A DNA stretch of 64,000 bases, from assembly GCA_023055425.1 (NCBI GenBank), contig JALGPY010000035.1:1-64000 (forward strand), written 5' to 3'. Below the pieces are notes generated by a model. It did no database searches and was not told the origin of the DNA. It saw only the letters and a program-made list of their open reading frames with translations. The position numbers and the translations under genes were made by a program. Shown one piece after another: positions 47,013-56,799 of the stretch (positions within the stretch are counted from its first letter, which is position 1; the number at the start of each line of letters is the position of its first letter). Source of the DNA: Linanthus parryae. Lineage: Eukaryota > Streptophyta > Magnoliopsida > Ericales > Polemoniaceae.

Positions 47013-48335
47013 GTGGATTATTTATTGTGGTCGAGGGTAAGTTCCCTGGTGCTCTCTCAGTTAGCTGCTGTGCTAACTGCCCTACTTGTACCTCCAAAAC
47101 GCGCAGTGACGTTTTGGTCGTCTGCACGTCGGCTGTCAGGGCGTCCATGTGTGCAAACCGGGACTCCATGGTCTGAAACGTGGACTCGATCTTCTTCATC
47201 TGGGCGTCGTACTGCTGTGCAGATGGGCCCGACTGAATCTGCGGCATCGGTGCGGCTTGCTGAGCCGGTGGCCTGTGCTGGAATCCCGGTGCATAAGTTG
47301 CAGAATTCGGGTTTCCGTACCAGAACCCGGGATGATCTCTCGTGCCCGGTCTGTACCGGCTCGGATCCCACTGCTGCTGTACGTAATTGGCATCTTCGTT
47401 TCCGAGCCCCTCGATGGATGTGTCCAAATCTGGTCCGTCTACTACCGCAACAGTCTTCTTTTCCGAGTAGACTTTCTTAACCAAGTCTTGCACGATCTTG
47501 GCCAGATTATCTATCCGGTCGTCTTCTGCTGGCTCGGCTCGGGCGGTGATCCAGCGATCGTCAAACAGGCGAGTGTCCTGTTTGGCTAACTGCTTCATCA
47601 GCTCATAGGCACCGTCTTTGTCCACATGGTACAGGAAGTTTCCTCCGGCTTCTCTGTCAATCCTGTCAGCACTCTCCCTGTCTAGGGCATGGTAGAATAC
47701 CTGCAGGATCTTCGGGTCTCCAAAACCGTGGTTCGGGCATCTTTTCACCAATCTCATTAATCAGTCCCATGCGTCCACCACCGTCTCCCCTGTCTTCTGC
47801 TTGAATGACAGAATCTCGCTTTGTAACTGGATGACCCGGGAGGCGGGGTAAAATTTAGCCAGAAAATCGGTGACACACCCCTCCCATGTTGTGATGGACC
47901 TGGGTGGTCGGGATTCGAGCCAGTCGTTGGCCACTCCGTACAAGCAGTATGGTAAAAGAATTAGCATAAGTTCCTCTGCGTCAACTCCCTTATACCGGAC
48001 TTTGTTGCAGTAGTCCTCGAATTTCCCGATAAAGTCGTTCGGGTCTTCGTCGGCTTTCCCATAAAACGGGCAGAGGGTCTGCATAGTCTGGATGGTGGAA
48101 GGTTTTATGTCAAAGTGTTCTGCAGTGATCTCGGGCACCACAATAGCTCGTTCATGCCCCCCCCCCCCGTGGGGACTTCAAAATTTTCAACCAACGCCTT
48201 CCCAGACCGATTGTACGTCCTCTGGTTGTTCCGGGCAGCAAAACCTGCTGCGATAAGCTCTTCGATGTGCCGAGTCATCTCGGGTGGAGTACGTGTCTCG
48301 GGCAGTTCTGGCATTCTCTCGGTATTGTCGCCCAT
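46948..48335 (-). pseudogene. Athila-type gag, two defects
   Basis: ATG at 48335 (MGDNTERMPELPE). A run of 12 C (G on the coding strand) at 48157-48168 shifts the frame. Beyond it the Gag core reads VVPEITAEHFDIKP, CPFYGKADEDPNDFI, YCLYGVANDWL and FLAKFYPASRV. A TGA at 47761-47763 replaces Arg (CGA to TGA) just before LMRLVKRCPNHG. The rest continues to DALTADVQTTKTSLRV and LEVQVGQLAQQL, the coiled-coil signature of Athila Gag. Either defect could be reading slippage in the homopolymer or real decay. Confidence 0.85.
48157..48168. repeat. 12-C homopolymer in gag
   Basis: The frame changes exactly across this run, so its length decides whether gag is open here. It is also a common place for sequencing error. 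Confidence 0.9.
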
Positions 48336-48452
48336 CCTGAAAAAGTAGAGATCTCAAGAGCAGTGAGATAACAGAAAAATAAAAATAAAATAAAATAAAA
48401 TAAAATAAAAACTCCGAAAATTAATTCGGACTACTAAATAAACCCTAAAAAG

Positions 48453-48472
48453 TCCCCGGCAACGGCGCCAAA
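48453..48472 (-). promoter_or_regulatory. Primer binding site of the inner Athila-like element
   Basis: TCCCCGGCAACGGCGCCAAA on the plus strand is the complement of the Athila/Tat site beginning TTTGGCGCC. It lies 4 bp left of the 5' LTR at 48477. Confidence 0.9.
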
Positions 48473-48476
48473 AACT

Positions 48477-50590
48477 TGATGCGCAATTTAGCGTGCTAAT
48501 CGCAAGTATACGAATCAAGTAATATAGAGAGTATTTTCGACTCGGTTTATCGATCCCACAGGGACTTTGCAGGTTTTTTCTAGTAATCAGTTTTAACGAA
48601 CATAGTGTAAAAAGGAGGAATATTTTGAGAGTTTGAACGTAAATAACTGAAACGTAAATATTTTTGTGAGAATTTTCTGAATAATTGCACGTGTTGTAAA
48701 TCTACGGTTTGAGATACTAGGTCCCGGGATCCCCTAGGGTTCTTCAGATTTTCGTTCTTTGTTTGACATGAAAACACACAGCAGTCTCGTTATCCGTGTC
48801 ACGTACCAATTGTGCAGTATCTTTTCTTTTCCTGCACGTTATCACAATCCTGCAGACTTTCGGATTCCTGTTAAGCTGCCTAAATCTGCAGTCTCGTTCT
48901 AAGGCTGCTAGGGTTTCTAACCTGTCCTGATGGCCCGGGTCAGATTCTCTAACAGTTGGTCTCAACGATTTCAGGCTAGTCCTAACTCCCCTTCGCTAGT
49001 CGGCCCATCGGGGTAAGGTGCTAAATTCTGTCTTCTCGTCCTAACCCTAACCGGACGTTTTCACCTACCGGCTCGGGTCTGTAGCAATTCTGGTTAGCTA
49101 CTCCGATCATGCATAAACAGTAAAATTCAAAGACAGAATAACGAATAAAGCTGCTGAATTAAGATAATACGATCATGAATTCATAGTCAAAACGTAGAAC
49201 TAATTTCTGAACACGAAGCCCTAGGTTCACCGAGAACCTAGGTAAAAGTTTAGCTACTGAAATTCATAACGTAAATAACACAGTTTTTGAATAAGAGAGA
49301 AGAAGAGCAAACGGGTGTCTTGAATCTGGATTCACGTTTCCGTGCTCTCCGAGGATGCTCCGACTTCTCCGTCGGTTGTGCTGAGTATTGTCGTATCCCC
49401 TTAAAACGAGTCTGGACGAGTCTTTAAATAGTGCTGTTTTTGGCCCGAAACACTTGCGCCAGAAATTACGAAAACTGCCATCGGTCCACCGACTCGGGAA
49501 AAAAAGTCAAACTGAATGCGTATATACGCAGGGTTGCGTATATACGCAACCAGGGCCCAAAATCCTCCCACCTCCACCTTCCCTGGCTGCGTATATACGC
49601 AGGCCTGCGTACGCAGGCCTGCGTATATACGCAAGCAAGGGGTGGAGGTGGTGGCCCTGCTTGGTCCTCTGGTTGCTCCGGTTGGGTCTCCTGGGTCCCA
49701 CACTTCTACCTGACTCTCCGGTTTGCCTCCATTGGTGTCTTCCTGCTTTCCCGTGTTCCCGTCTTGCGTTTTGACTCGATACTTTGTCAAAATTACCAAA
49801 ATACCCCTGGGTCAAAACCGCTCCAAATTCTGCCCCAATCCTGACTCTGGCCATAGGAAAATTGCGGACTGAATTTGGGAGACAAAATCTGAACTTGACT
49901 CCGAAAACCCGGGCCCGGTGCCAAAATGACCAAAATACCCCTAGGCCAGAACCGTCCCGGAAATCGTCACGAACCTGAAATAGCTGCTCCCGACTCCGGG
50001 CACCGGGAACCAAGACTCCTTACTCGGACGTGGCCTGTCTGGGACCCACACTTGACGGGAGTCGATTTTTCGGCCGGACTCCGATTCAGCATTATAACCT
50101 GTTTTTGGAAAGCTCTTGACGTCTCCGTTCTTTTGCCCCTGGTTTCACTTCAAAATTCCAAGTCAAGCTCAAGATATTGTCAACCGAGCGTATCCCGGTG
50201 ATTCTCGGTTTTGGCGTTTTCAGCTTCCTCGGTCGCTTTTCACTGCTCGTTTTCCTCCAGTCTTTCCGTTTTCTGTTCCACTCTCCCTTTTACCAGTCTC
50301 GGTCAAATCCTGTCCCGAGCATTTTCTGCACGTTTCCCGAGGTGATGCCGGTTCTGTCTCGGCACGCATCCCAATGCACTTCCCGAACCTGTTCCTGTAA
50401 AAACAACATGAACAAACCCGCGATCATATCCAATAAAAGTACGAAACATGCAGAAATTCACGAAGAGCAAATAAACGTCTCGTTCCTAAAACCGAGGCTT
50501 TCCAAGGGTGAATTCTGGCTAAAACGCAGTTTTCCAGCACACATACACATCTTTTCAGGCTATAAAATAACCCCTATTTGGGCGTTATCA
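48477..50590 (-). repeat. 5' LTR of the inner Athila-like element
   Basis: 2114 bp. Carries a palindrome pair at 49517-49530 and 49535-49548 and the compound 46-bp palindrome at 49588-49633. Confidence 0.95.
49588..49633. repeat. Perfect 46-bp compound palindrome in the 5' LTR
   Basis: Modular and fully symmetric: TGCGTATATACGCA, GGCC, TGCGTACGCA, GGCC, TGCGTATATACGCA. Each module is itself a palindrome. The other LTR has a single damaged module at this place. Confidence 0.97.
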
Positions 50591-50595
50591 TCAGC

Positions 50596-51635
50596 GCCAA
50601 TATCCTCCCATCAAGCTTACGAAACCTTACTGTACCCATACCAACAACTTTACTAGTCGAGTTGTTAGCCATCTTGACAGTACCCCCATCACAAGCTTGA
50701 TAAGTTGCAAATTGCTCCTTGGCTGCACACATGTGAAACGAACATCCATAATCTAAAATCCAATATGAGTTCTCATTACCTGAAGTGACTGTCATCACAT
50801 CCACTGGATCTTCACCATTGTTGGACTTCTCAATGATTGCTGCCTCTAATGGTTGATTCATTTTCCTCGCCGCTTTGTTCTTCTCAAAATGATTTCGAAT
50901 ATGGTCTTCTTGACTACAAAAGAAACATCGCGTCTTGTAGTCATCACCTCTGGATTTGGAACGTCCCCTCCTATGAGCCTCCTTCTGCTGCCTCCTTCCA
51001 CGATCTTGACTTCCCTCTGATGTAGCCATGATTCCATCAAGTTGCGTCTTGTAGCTCTCCTTTTTCCTTACCGTCTCATGGGAAATAAGAGTAGCAACCA
51101 CCTCATCTAACTTGATAGTATCCTTCCCATACATCAACGTAGTCTTAATGTGCTCTTACGAAGGAGGTAGAGAAACTAACAAGAGAATTTCTTGATCTTA
51201 TTCTTCAATCTTCGCCTCGACCGCGTTCAGCTATGTTAGAACACTGTTGAACTCATCCAAGTGTTCCATAAAATCCTTCCCTTCGTCCATATGCAACGCA
51301 TACAACTGTTGCTTCAAGAACAGTCGATTCGTCAATGACTTGGACTAATACCTGCTCTCCAACTTAGTCCACAGCTCGTAGGGATCCGTCTCATTGATGA
51401 CTTCCCGGAGTGTATTGTTTCCGAGACATAGTTGAATCGTACTATTCGCCATCTCTCGCATCTCATCCCACTTGTCATCTGTCACACCAGTCGGCTTTTC
51501 GGACTTCTTCTTCGTGAGAGCCTTGATAATACCTTCCCGTGTCAACATATTTTTCACTCGTTGCTTCCATAGAGTGAAATCGTTGTGGCCGTTGAATTGT
51601 TCAGTCACGAAACTAGAATTTTTCACCGCCATCAC
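50596..51635 (-). pseudogene. Copia gag and protease N-terminus, damaged
   Basis: Minus strand from ATG at 51632-51635 (MAVKNSSFV). UBN2-type Gag motifs FNGHNDFTLWKQRVK and ELWTKLESRY, then stops near 51345 and 51230. It reopens at MYGKDTIKLDEVVATL, typical of this Copia clade. The zinc knuckle CFFCSQEDHIRNHF has lost its last Cys (now Phe). The protease catalytic triplet reads DYG (ILDYGCSFHM) where Asp-Ser-Gly is expected. The frame ends at the inner-element insertion (50590) and resumes at 40806. The two lesions in key residues suggest decay rather than assembly error. Confidence 0.85.
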
Positions 51636-51639
51636 ACCA

Positions 51640-52267
51640 ATCTGCGAATTTCCTATTACAATATGCAGAATCGGACACTGCCAATGCGTCCGGAACGCCC
51701 AAAAACCTAGGGTTTGACTCTTGTTTCAAGTCAAACGGGTTCCTGGAGCCCAAGATACGCCCAAAACAATTTAGACCACACGTCGCCCGTTTCAGACACG
51801 CGCCCAACAGCGCCCGCGAAGCACTGGATTACTCCTCCTGGCCTTCTTCTTCCTCACGACCAGACCTAAACCCAGCTGCGTTTTTGGGTTGTTTCCCTCT
51901 TCAATTTCGAAACAAATAACACCAAAACTTGCCGATTTCAAATACGATTTCAACACGAAACAAACCCAGAACAATCAAGGAGTTAACGTGCTACCTTTGG
52001 AAGCTTTTGCCGCCGCCAACCGCGAAAAACTTCGTTGCCGTAGCCGCCGGTAACACCGCTTCTCGCTGCCGCTTCAACTCCTTCAATGCTGCTGCTGCTC
52101 CTTGTTCTTCTCAACCCACGCGCCACGAATCCTGTTGTCGTGAGCTCTTCAAGAACACAAATCGCCGCCGCCGCAAGAGTCTCGTCGTCGCCGGAAAAGC
52201 TTTATAATGTCGTCTCCGTTCTCGTCGCGTGTATAACCCGGATCATGAACTTGGCTCTGATACCACT
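51640..52267 (-). other. Leader of the minus-strand Copia element with iMet primer site
   Basis: Region between gag start and the 5' LTR. GCTCTGATACCA at 52254-52265 is the complement of TGGTATCAGAGC. Small plus-strand ORFs here are not supported. Confidence 0.7.
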
Positions 52268-52674
52268 TGTTGGGATTTATTACGTCGAAATCTCGTGCAA
52301 CAAAAATCAAACACGATCACTTAACGAACAAGCGATATGGAGAACGAGAAAATAAAGAACAAGATATTTAGCGTGCTCGGCAAGTTGCCTACGTGCACGA
52401 GGCAAGAAATAATTTTCACTAGTACGAAAACAGTACACCCACAATTCTCTCTACAAGCCTCTCAACTCTCCCACACACTAAACTTGTGTGCCACCCATGA
52501 TTTGAACTTATTAAATAAAACAATAGCTAGCACCTCTATTTATACTAAACTAGAGGAGGTGGAAAAGCCCACCAAGCCCAAGATATCACCTCCTCAGAGA
52601 TAACTTCCTCATAAGAGTAATCATACGCATCGGGTACACCGATTCGTCTTGCAGAACTCTAGACAAACCCAACA
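52268..52674 (-). repeat. 5' LTR of the minus-strand Copia element
   Basis: 407 bp, same length as the other LTR, with scattered substitutions. Confidence 0.93.
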
Positions 52675-52755
52675 GAGTCTTGTCGGCTAGAAAACAATAA
52701 GATGCGATAGATGAGACTTTGCTCGGGACGGGCGAATGGAAAGTGTGGGGGGCAT

Positions 52756-54352
52756 TGATAACTCCGTAGTTCGAGTTATAATCTATACCGCTAATTTGTG
52801 TGCGTTTCGGTGCAAAGTGATGAGTTTCAAGCCAAAATATGAGAAAAGGAGCATAAATGAGTTTTAGAGCTTAAATGTGAAGTCCGGGCGTTTCTTGCAT
52901 TGTTTTGCATGTGATTTGATGTATTTTATCACATTTGACCTTCGCGGGTGTGTTCATGTTGTGATTTGCAGGAATAAGACACACGAGGAGCATTTGGATA
53001 GAAGAAACGAGGTTTGGAAGTCAAGAAAAATGAAGAGAAGAGAAATTAGAGGAGCAAAGTGACCAACCTTCACTATTTTGATGATATTGTGAGTTCTACA
53101 AGACCGGCTATATTGAGACCGGTGCCAAATGAAATTAGACTCAAATATCTTTCCAATTGTAGGTCACGGAGTTCAATCAAAGTTCGGATGAGAAAGTTAC
53201 GGTCCGGCGAAGACGACGCAAAAACGAGGAAAAGTTGGAAAAATTCACTGGACCAGTGTGCACTCTTTGGACAGTATCTGGAGTTACATATAAAATTTTG
53301 GACCAAGGCTTAATTCATTTGAAAGTAGACATTCAGGGCTTTCGAAGAATATAATATAGGCCCAAACCCGAGTCCGGATGAGGGAGAAAAGGCCCGCGCA
53401 AGATCTGATTATGAAATCTGTCCGAGAATTGCAAACTAGAGGGGCTGAATTGCAAATTTGGCCAAAACATTAAAAATCGTGCCCAGCCCTATACATCACG
53501 TTTTTAGGACCTAGAGGAGAGTAGGCTGATGGAGACAAGGAAGAACACGTTGGAGGAAGGCTTGGACCTTGGAATTCGTTGTGAGAGCGAGGATTCCATC
53601 GTTTGATCTCTCTTCTCTATCTTTTTCATTATTTTTTATCATGATCAACGTAAACTTGTCATTGTTGATCATGTATCGCAGTACCTAATTTTGATATCGG
53701 GATTTCTCAATGGTAGCTAGGGTTTGAAGTCGTTTTTGGCGAATTATGAGTTTGATTCACGTTTTTCTTAAACTTAATTGATGATGTTCTTGTTTGCTAT
53801 TTTTAATTCATGCTCTTAATCTATCTTGCTATTGTGAGACGTTGAAGTAGGAAGATCATAGGTAACTGGTTAGTGAAAGCAACGAATTATCCGGATAATT
53901 GAATTAAGCACGTAGTCATAGGTTAGAGAAATCAACCACCGACTGTGAACGTTGAGTAGAATTAGATGATCGTCCTTATATGTTTTAGGGATAATTAGAA
54001 GTTGGTAACTCGGTTGTAATTTTACCTAGGCATAGAAAGTTAGCTTGGTAACTCGGTTAGCATTATTGCTCGTTTGACAAATTAAATCATCATTTGTGTT
54101 TCAGAACGTAATTCGTTAACGGTGGAAATTAGGGAACCTAGAGAAAATCCTGATATTTGTCTCATCACTTTACTCTCTTTATAAATAATTACGTTTTTAT
54201 TTATTCTTCTTAGTTATTAGAAAACTCAAATTGTTTTCCCACAAGAAGTTAATCATATTAATTGATTCACAACAAGTCCTCTGGGATTCGACAACCCTAT
54301 CTGCCACATTTATTACTAGAGCGATAACTGTACACGTGCAGAGATCGGTTCA
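52756..54352 (+). repeat. 3' LTR of the outer Athila-like element
   Basis: 1597 bp, preceded by polypurine tract AAGTGTGGGGGGCA (52741-52754) and followed by the CATCA duplication. Confidence 0.93.
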
Positions 54353-55345
54353 CATCACAGCGTCTCAAAATCTCATAACAGTAACCAATCACAATATGTC
54401 CGAAATGTATCGTATCAGGGATACTGCACAAACCCACGCACAACGGTTTCCACTTTACATAATTACGACTTTTTCTTCCAAGATATCACAAGGAGTAAAT
54501 CGGGAGCTCCAAGTAAAGCCGCTGTGGAAACTTTCATAATAATCGATGTATGATTGTGAGATATATTATTTGGCCAATAAGTGAACGGTATGCTACTTTT
54601 GGATAATTGTGGCTCGTGAACTAGGTAATCACGGGCTAATTTGGTAGTCGTGATTGGAACGGTACCAACCAAGAACATTCAAACTAACGGATTAAAACAT
54701 GGATTCAAGGTCCTAAAACATGATTTTGATTACTGAAAAGAACTTAGGGGGAGATTTAGAGCATACCCACACCAAATTGTGCGAGAAACGGCCAAGAAAC
54801 GGGACGGGTCAAGCTTTCCGCCGGTGGTGCTCGGCGGTGATAGCCGACAGGGCCTCTCCGGCGACTTCTAGCTACGAATGAGCCTTCAAAAGGCTTGTTA
54901 GGACATTTATGAGGTGATTGGAGTTGGTTTGGAGGGGTGGGTGTCGTTGGTTTGAGCTACTCAAACTTCTCGCCGGGAAAGATGGAGTCTCGCCGGCGTT
55001 CTCGCTTCCCCGGTCATTTCTGGGCGCGGCTGAGCATTCCATCAGCTGGTTCGGACCTCCAGGAGGCTATAAAGATAGGATAAAGAGGCTGGGTCGCCGG
55101 GGTTTACTTGGGCTCGAAGCTCGCCGGAATCCATGGTGCGGCGGCGGCACGGTGGCTCTGTTGCTGTTGTTGCTGCCGTCTCGTCTTCTGGTGGCTCTGT
55201 CGAGCAAGGCAGAGAGGGGGAGAGAAGGAGAGACCATGGGAAAGAGAGAGGTGGATGTGTGGTGGTGGTGGCGGTTATTTTCCGGCGGTGGCAGCGGCCA
55301 TTGCTGCCACTGCTGCTGCTACTTTTTCTTCGCTGCTTCCAGCAG

Positions 55346-55346
<1 letters not shown>

Positions 55347-55404
<58 letters not shown>
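55347..55404. repeat. (GA)n microsatellite
   Basis: About 57 bp of GA in the right part of the solo LTR. It creates Arg-Glu repeat ORFs that are not genes. A second tract lies at 55487-55526. Confidence 0.95.
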
Positions 55405-55406
<2 letters not shown>

Positions 55407-55484
55407 AAGAGAGGCAGAGATGGAGAGAAGATATGAGGTGGTGAGGGTTTTTGTGTCGGGTTGGGTTGTCGAAGGAGAAGAAGA

Positions 55485-55529
<45 letters not shown>

Positions 55530-56334
55530 TGACGGGGAGAGAGAGACAGAATAGAAAAAAAAATTTGCGGGGGATGAAAATTTGTTGAAGAATGGGAGAA
55601 TTGTCAGGAGAAGGTTGGAAGACGAAAAAAAAGAGTTGTTTTTGGTTTTATTTATTTTTCTTTATTTAATTGCCTACGAGGTTTTAGAGCTTCTACAAAG
55701 TACACTTTCACCCCAACAGATAGCTAGTTCATATCATTTAAAATGACAACTACCTCCCCACATGACATATAATACAAAAATAATTGTTTAAATTTACGAC
55801 AAAGTAATTAATTATATACTAAAAAGACGGGGTGTTACAGGAACCGGTGGAAGAAGAAGAAGAAACAGAGAACGAAGAAGAAGGCGAAGAGGGAAGCTTC
55901 GATCTTGTCGTTGCGCTGTCCTCATCGTCCCGTCTCCGTCGCAGACCTCCTAGTCGTCCCGTCGCCTTCCTCCTCGTCGTGTCGTCGCCATAGATTGGAG
56001 GTTCGATCTGGGTGTTTTAACCCAGATCTGTTGGTGCATCTCATCTCTCCCCTATTCCTTCCCTCCGCCTTTGTCCCTCTCTCGGCGTCTCTGGTCTCTG
56101 GGTGGATCACATAGTCACGATTGTGATGGGGAGAAGATGGTGAGGACGATGGTGTTCTGGTCTAGCTACAGGGAGGAGAAGGAGAAGGGAGGATGGTTTT
56201 GTGTAGTTTGATGTTGATTGGGGGTTAAAAATGATATTAATCAAGAGTTCAAATTAATAAAAAAAATATAAAATTAATCATGTTTTGAGAATTAATATAA
56301 AAAGAAATATTAATATATAGATAGATAGATAGAT

Positions 56335-56470
56335 ATAAACGGCAAGAGTCCATGCCCTTTTTAATAAGGGCAAATATGGCGAGAGGAAGGTTTCGCTGCG
56401 TAAAAGGCGAACATAAACGGCGAGAAAACTGTCATAAACAGTGATAAATTCTTGCCGTTTTTTTTTTGCG
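56335..56470. repeat. CACTA right subterminal repeats
   Basis: AAACGGCAAGAG, TATGGCGAGAG, AAACGGCGAGAA and TTCTTGCCGTTT match the words at the left end. Confidence 0.75.
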
Positions 56471-56799
56471 TTTCCAGTAGTGTGTCAGCGGAGGAGGAAA
56501 CGGTAATAGTCTTTGACGATGAGAGGTGCTTGGACGCCATATCCGAGTTTGGGCCATGTCTTATTGTCCGGTTTGTTCTCCCTGCGAAGACCAATGTCTG
56601 GTCGATGAAAAATTTGTTTCGCGAAATCTGGTTCACGAGGGACGGACTGGACGTCATCGAATCACGCCCGAAGGTCCATGGATTTTTAACAATAATTGTC
56701 TAATACTCAAGCCATGGATCCCTGGCTCGAGGAATGATACTATAACCTTCTCCACTGTGGACGTTTGAGTTCAAGTCAAGCAACTTTTTGCTTTTCTTC

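Larger units (their letters stand above)
40815..50590 (-). mobile_element. Inner Athila-like Ty3/Gypsy element, gag-protease derivative lacking RT
   Basis: LTRs 40815-42894 (3') and 48477-50590 (5'), both TGATGCGC..GTTATCA, flanked by the perfect duplication TCAGC (40810-40814, 50591-50595). The primer site, reverse-complemented, at 48453-48472 is the Athila/Tat type. Minus-strand order: gag, aspartic protease, then directly the C-terminal tail of integrase. RT, RNase H and the integrase core are deleted. LTRs are about 98% alike, and their 34-bp length difference sits in a palindrome block. This is the youngest insertion of the nest. Confidence 0.93.
39638..52674 (-). mobile_element. Minus-strand Ty1/Copia element (gag-protease only), hosting an Athila-like element
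   Basis: 407-bp LTRs at 39638-40044 and 52268-52674 (TGTTGGGATTT..CCCAACA), flanked by the perfect duplication GAGTC (39633-39637, 52675-52679). GCTCTGATACCA just left of the right LTR is the reverse complement of the iMet primer site, so the 5' LTR is on the right. Excluding the inner element only about 3.25 kb remains: gag, protease and a short tail. Integrase, RT and RNase H are missing. Confidence 0.93.
35037..54352 (+). mobile_element. Athila-like Ty3/Gypsy retrotransposon without pol, hosting nested elements
   Basis: LTRs 35037-36642 and 52756-54352, both starting TGATAACTCCG, flanked by the perfect duplication CATCA (35032-35036, 54353-54357). The primer site TGGCGCAGTTGTTGGGGA at 36649-36666 is a mutated form of the TGGCGCCGTTGCCGGGGA site of Athila/Tat elements. 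Without nested DNA the interior is about 3 kb and lacks recognisable protease, RT or integrase. It holds a small degenerate ORF, the 'ttgggaggcaacccaa' hairpin typical of these elements (37834-37850) and polypurine tract AAGTGTGGGGGGCA at the right LTR. LTRs differ by several percent. Confidence 0.9.
34277..55839 (-). mobile_element. Solo LTR (Gypsy/chromovirus-like) inserted in the CACTA element
   Basis: Left end TGCAACACC at 34277 and right end GGTGTTACA at 55839, flanked by the perfect duplication GGAAC (34272-34276, 55840-55844). Read on the minus strand it begins TGTAACACCCCG, a start I associate with plant Gypsy chromoviruses. After removing the Athila-like element at 35037-54352, about 2.2 kb remains and no gag-pol, so this is a solo LTR. 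Its right part is GC-rich and includes (GA)n tracts and spurious ORFs. Confidence 0.8.
33610..56482. mobile_element. CACTA (En/Spm) transposon, non-autonomous, hosting nested elements
   Basis: Left end CACTACTAGAAA at 33610 and right end TTTCCAGTAGTG finishing at 56482 give 12-bp TIRs with one mismatch. The 3-bp duplication TGT lies at 33607-33609 and 56483-56485. Subterminal CGGCAA/TTGCCG words (as in AAACGGCAAGA, GCGGCAATAA, TCTTGCCGTTT) repeat in both ends, as expected for transposase-binding sites. Without nested DNA only about 1.3 kb belongs to the CACTA (33610-34276 and 55845-56482). No transposase is recognisable, so it was moved by a relative. Confidence 0.9.
33551..56768 (+). pseudogene. 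LINE ORF1 (DUF4283-like) fragment split by the CACTA nest
   Basis: Two pieces, 33551-33609 and 56483-56768, separated by the CACTA insertion and its TGT duplication. With the nest removed the frame runs across the junction from an ATG at 33551. The second piece shows CLIVRFVLPAKTNVW, MKNLFREIW and, in a shifted frame, GPWIFNNNCLILKPW, which resembles the DUF4283 domain at the N-terminus of plant LINE-1 ORF1 proteins (RNA-binding, often with a zinc knuckle that is missing here). A small deletion or shift separates the two motif groups, and the sequence is cut at 56799 by an LTR. It may belong to the same LINE as the ORF2 remnant at 60015-63340, which has the same orientation. A host gene of unknown function is less likely. 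Confidence 0.6.

Noticed and set aside
47013..47589. Plus-strand ORFs of 146-155 codons
   Set aside because: Antisense shadows of the minus-strand Athila gag, which has clear family motifs.
55108..55554. 148-172-codon ORFs with long Arg-Glu repeats
   Set aside because: Produced by (GA)n microsatellites in all frames. The flanks belong to the solo LTR.
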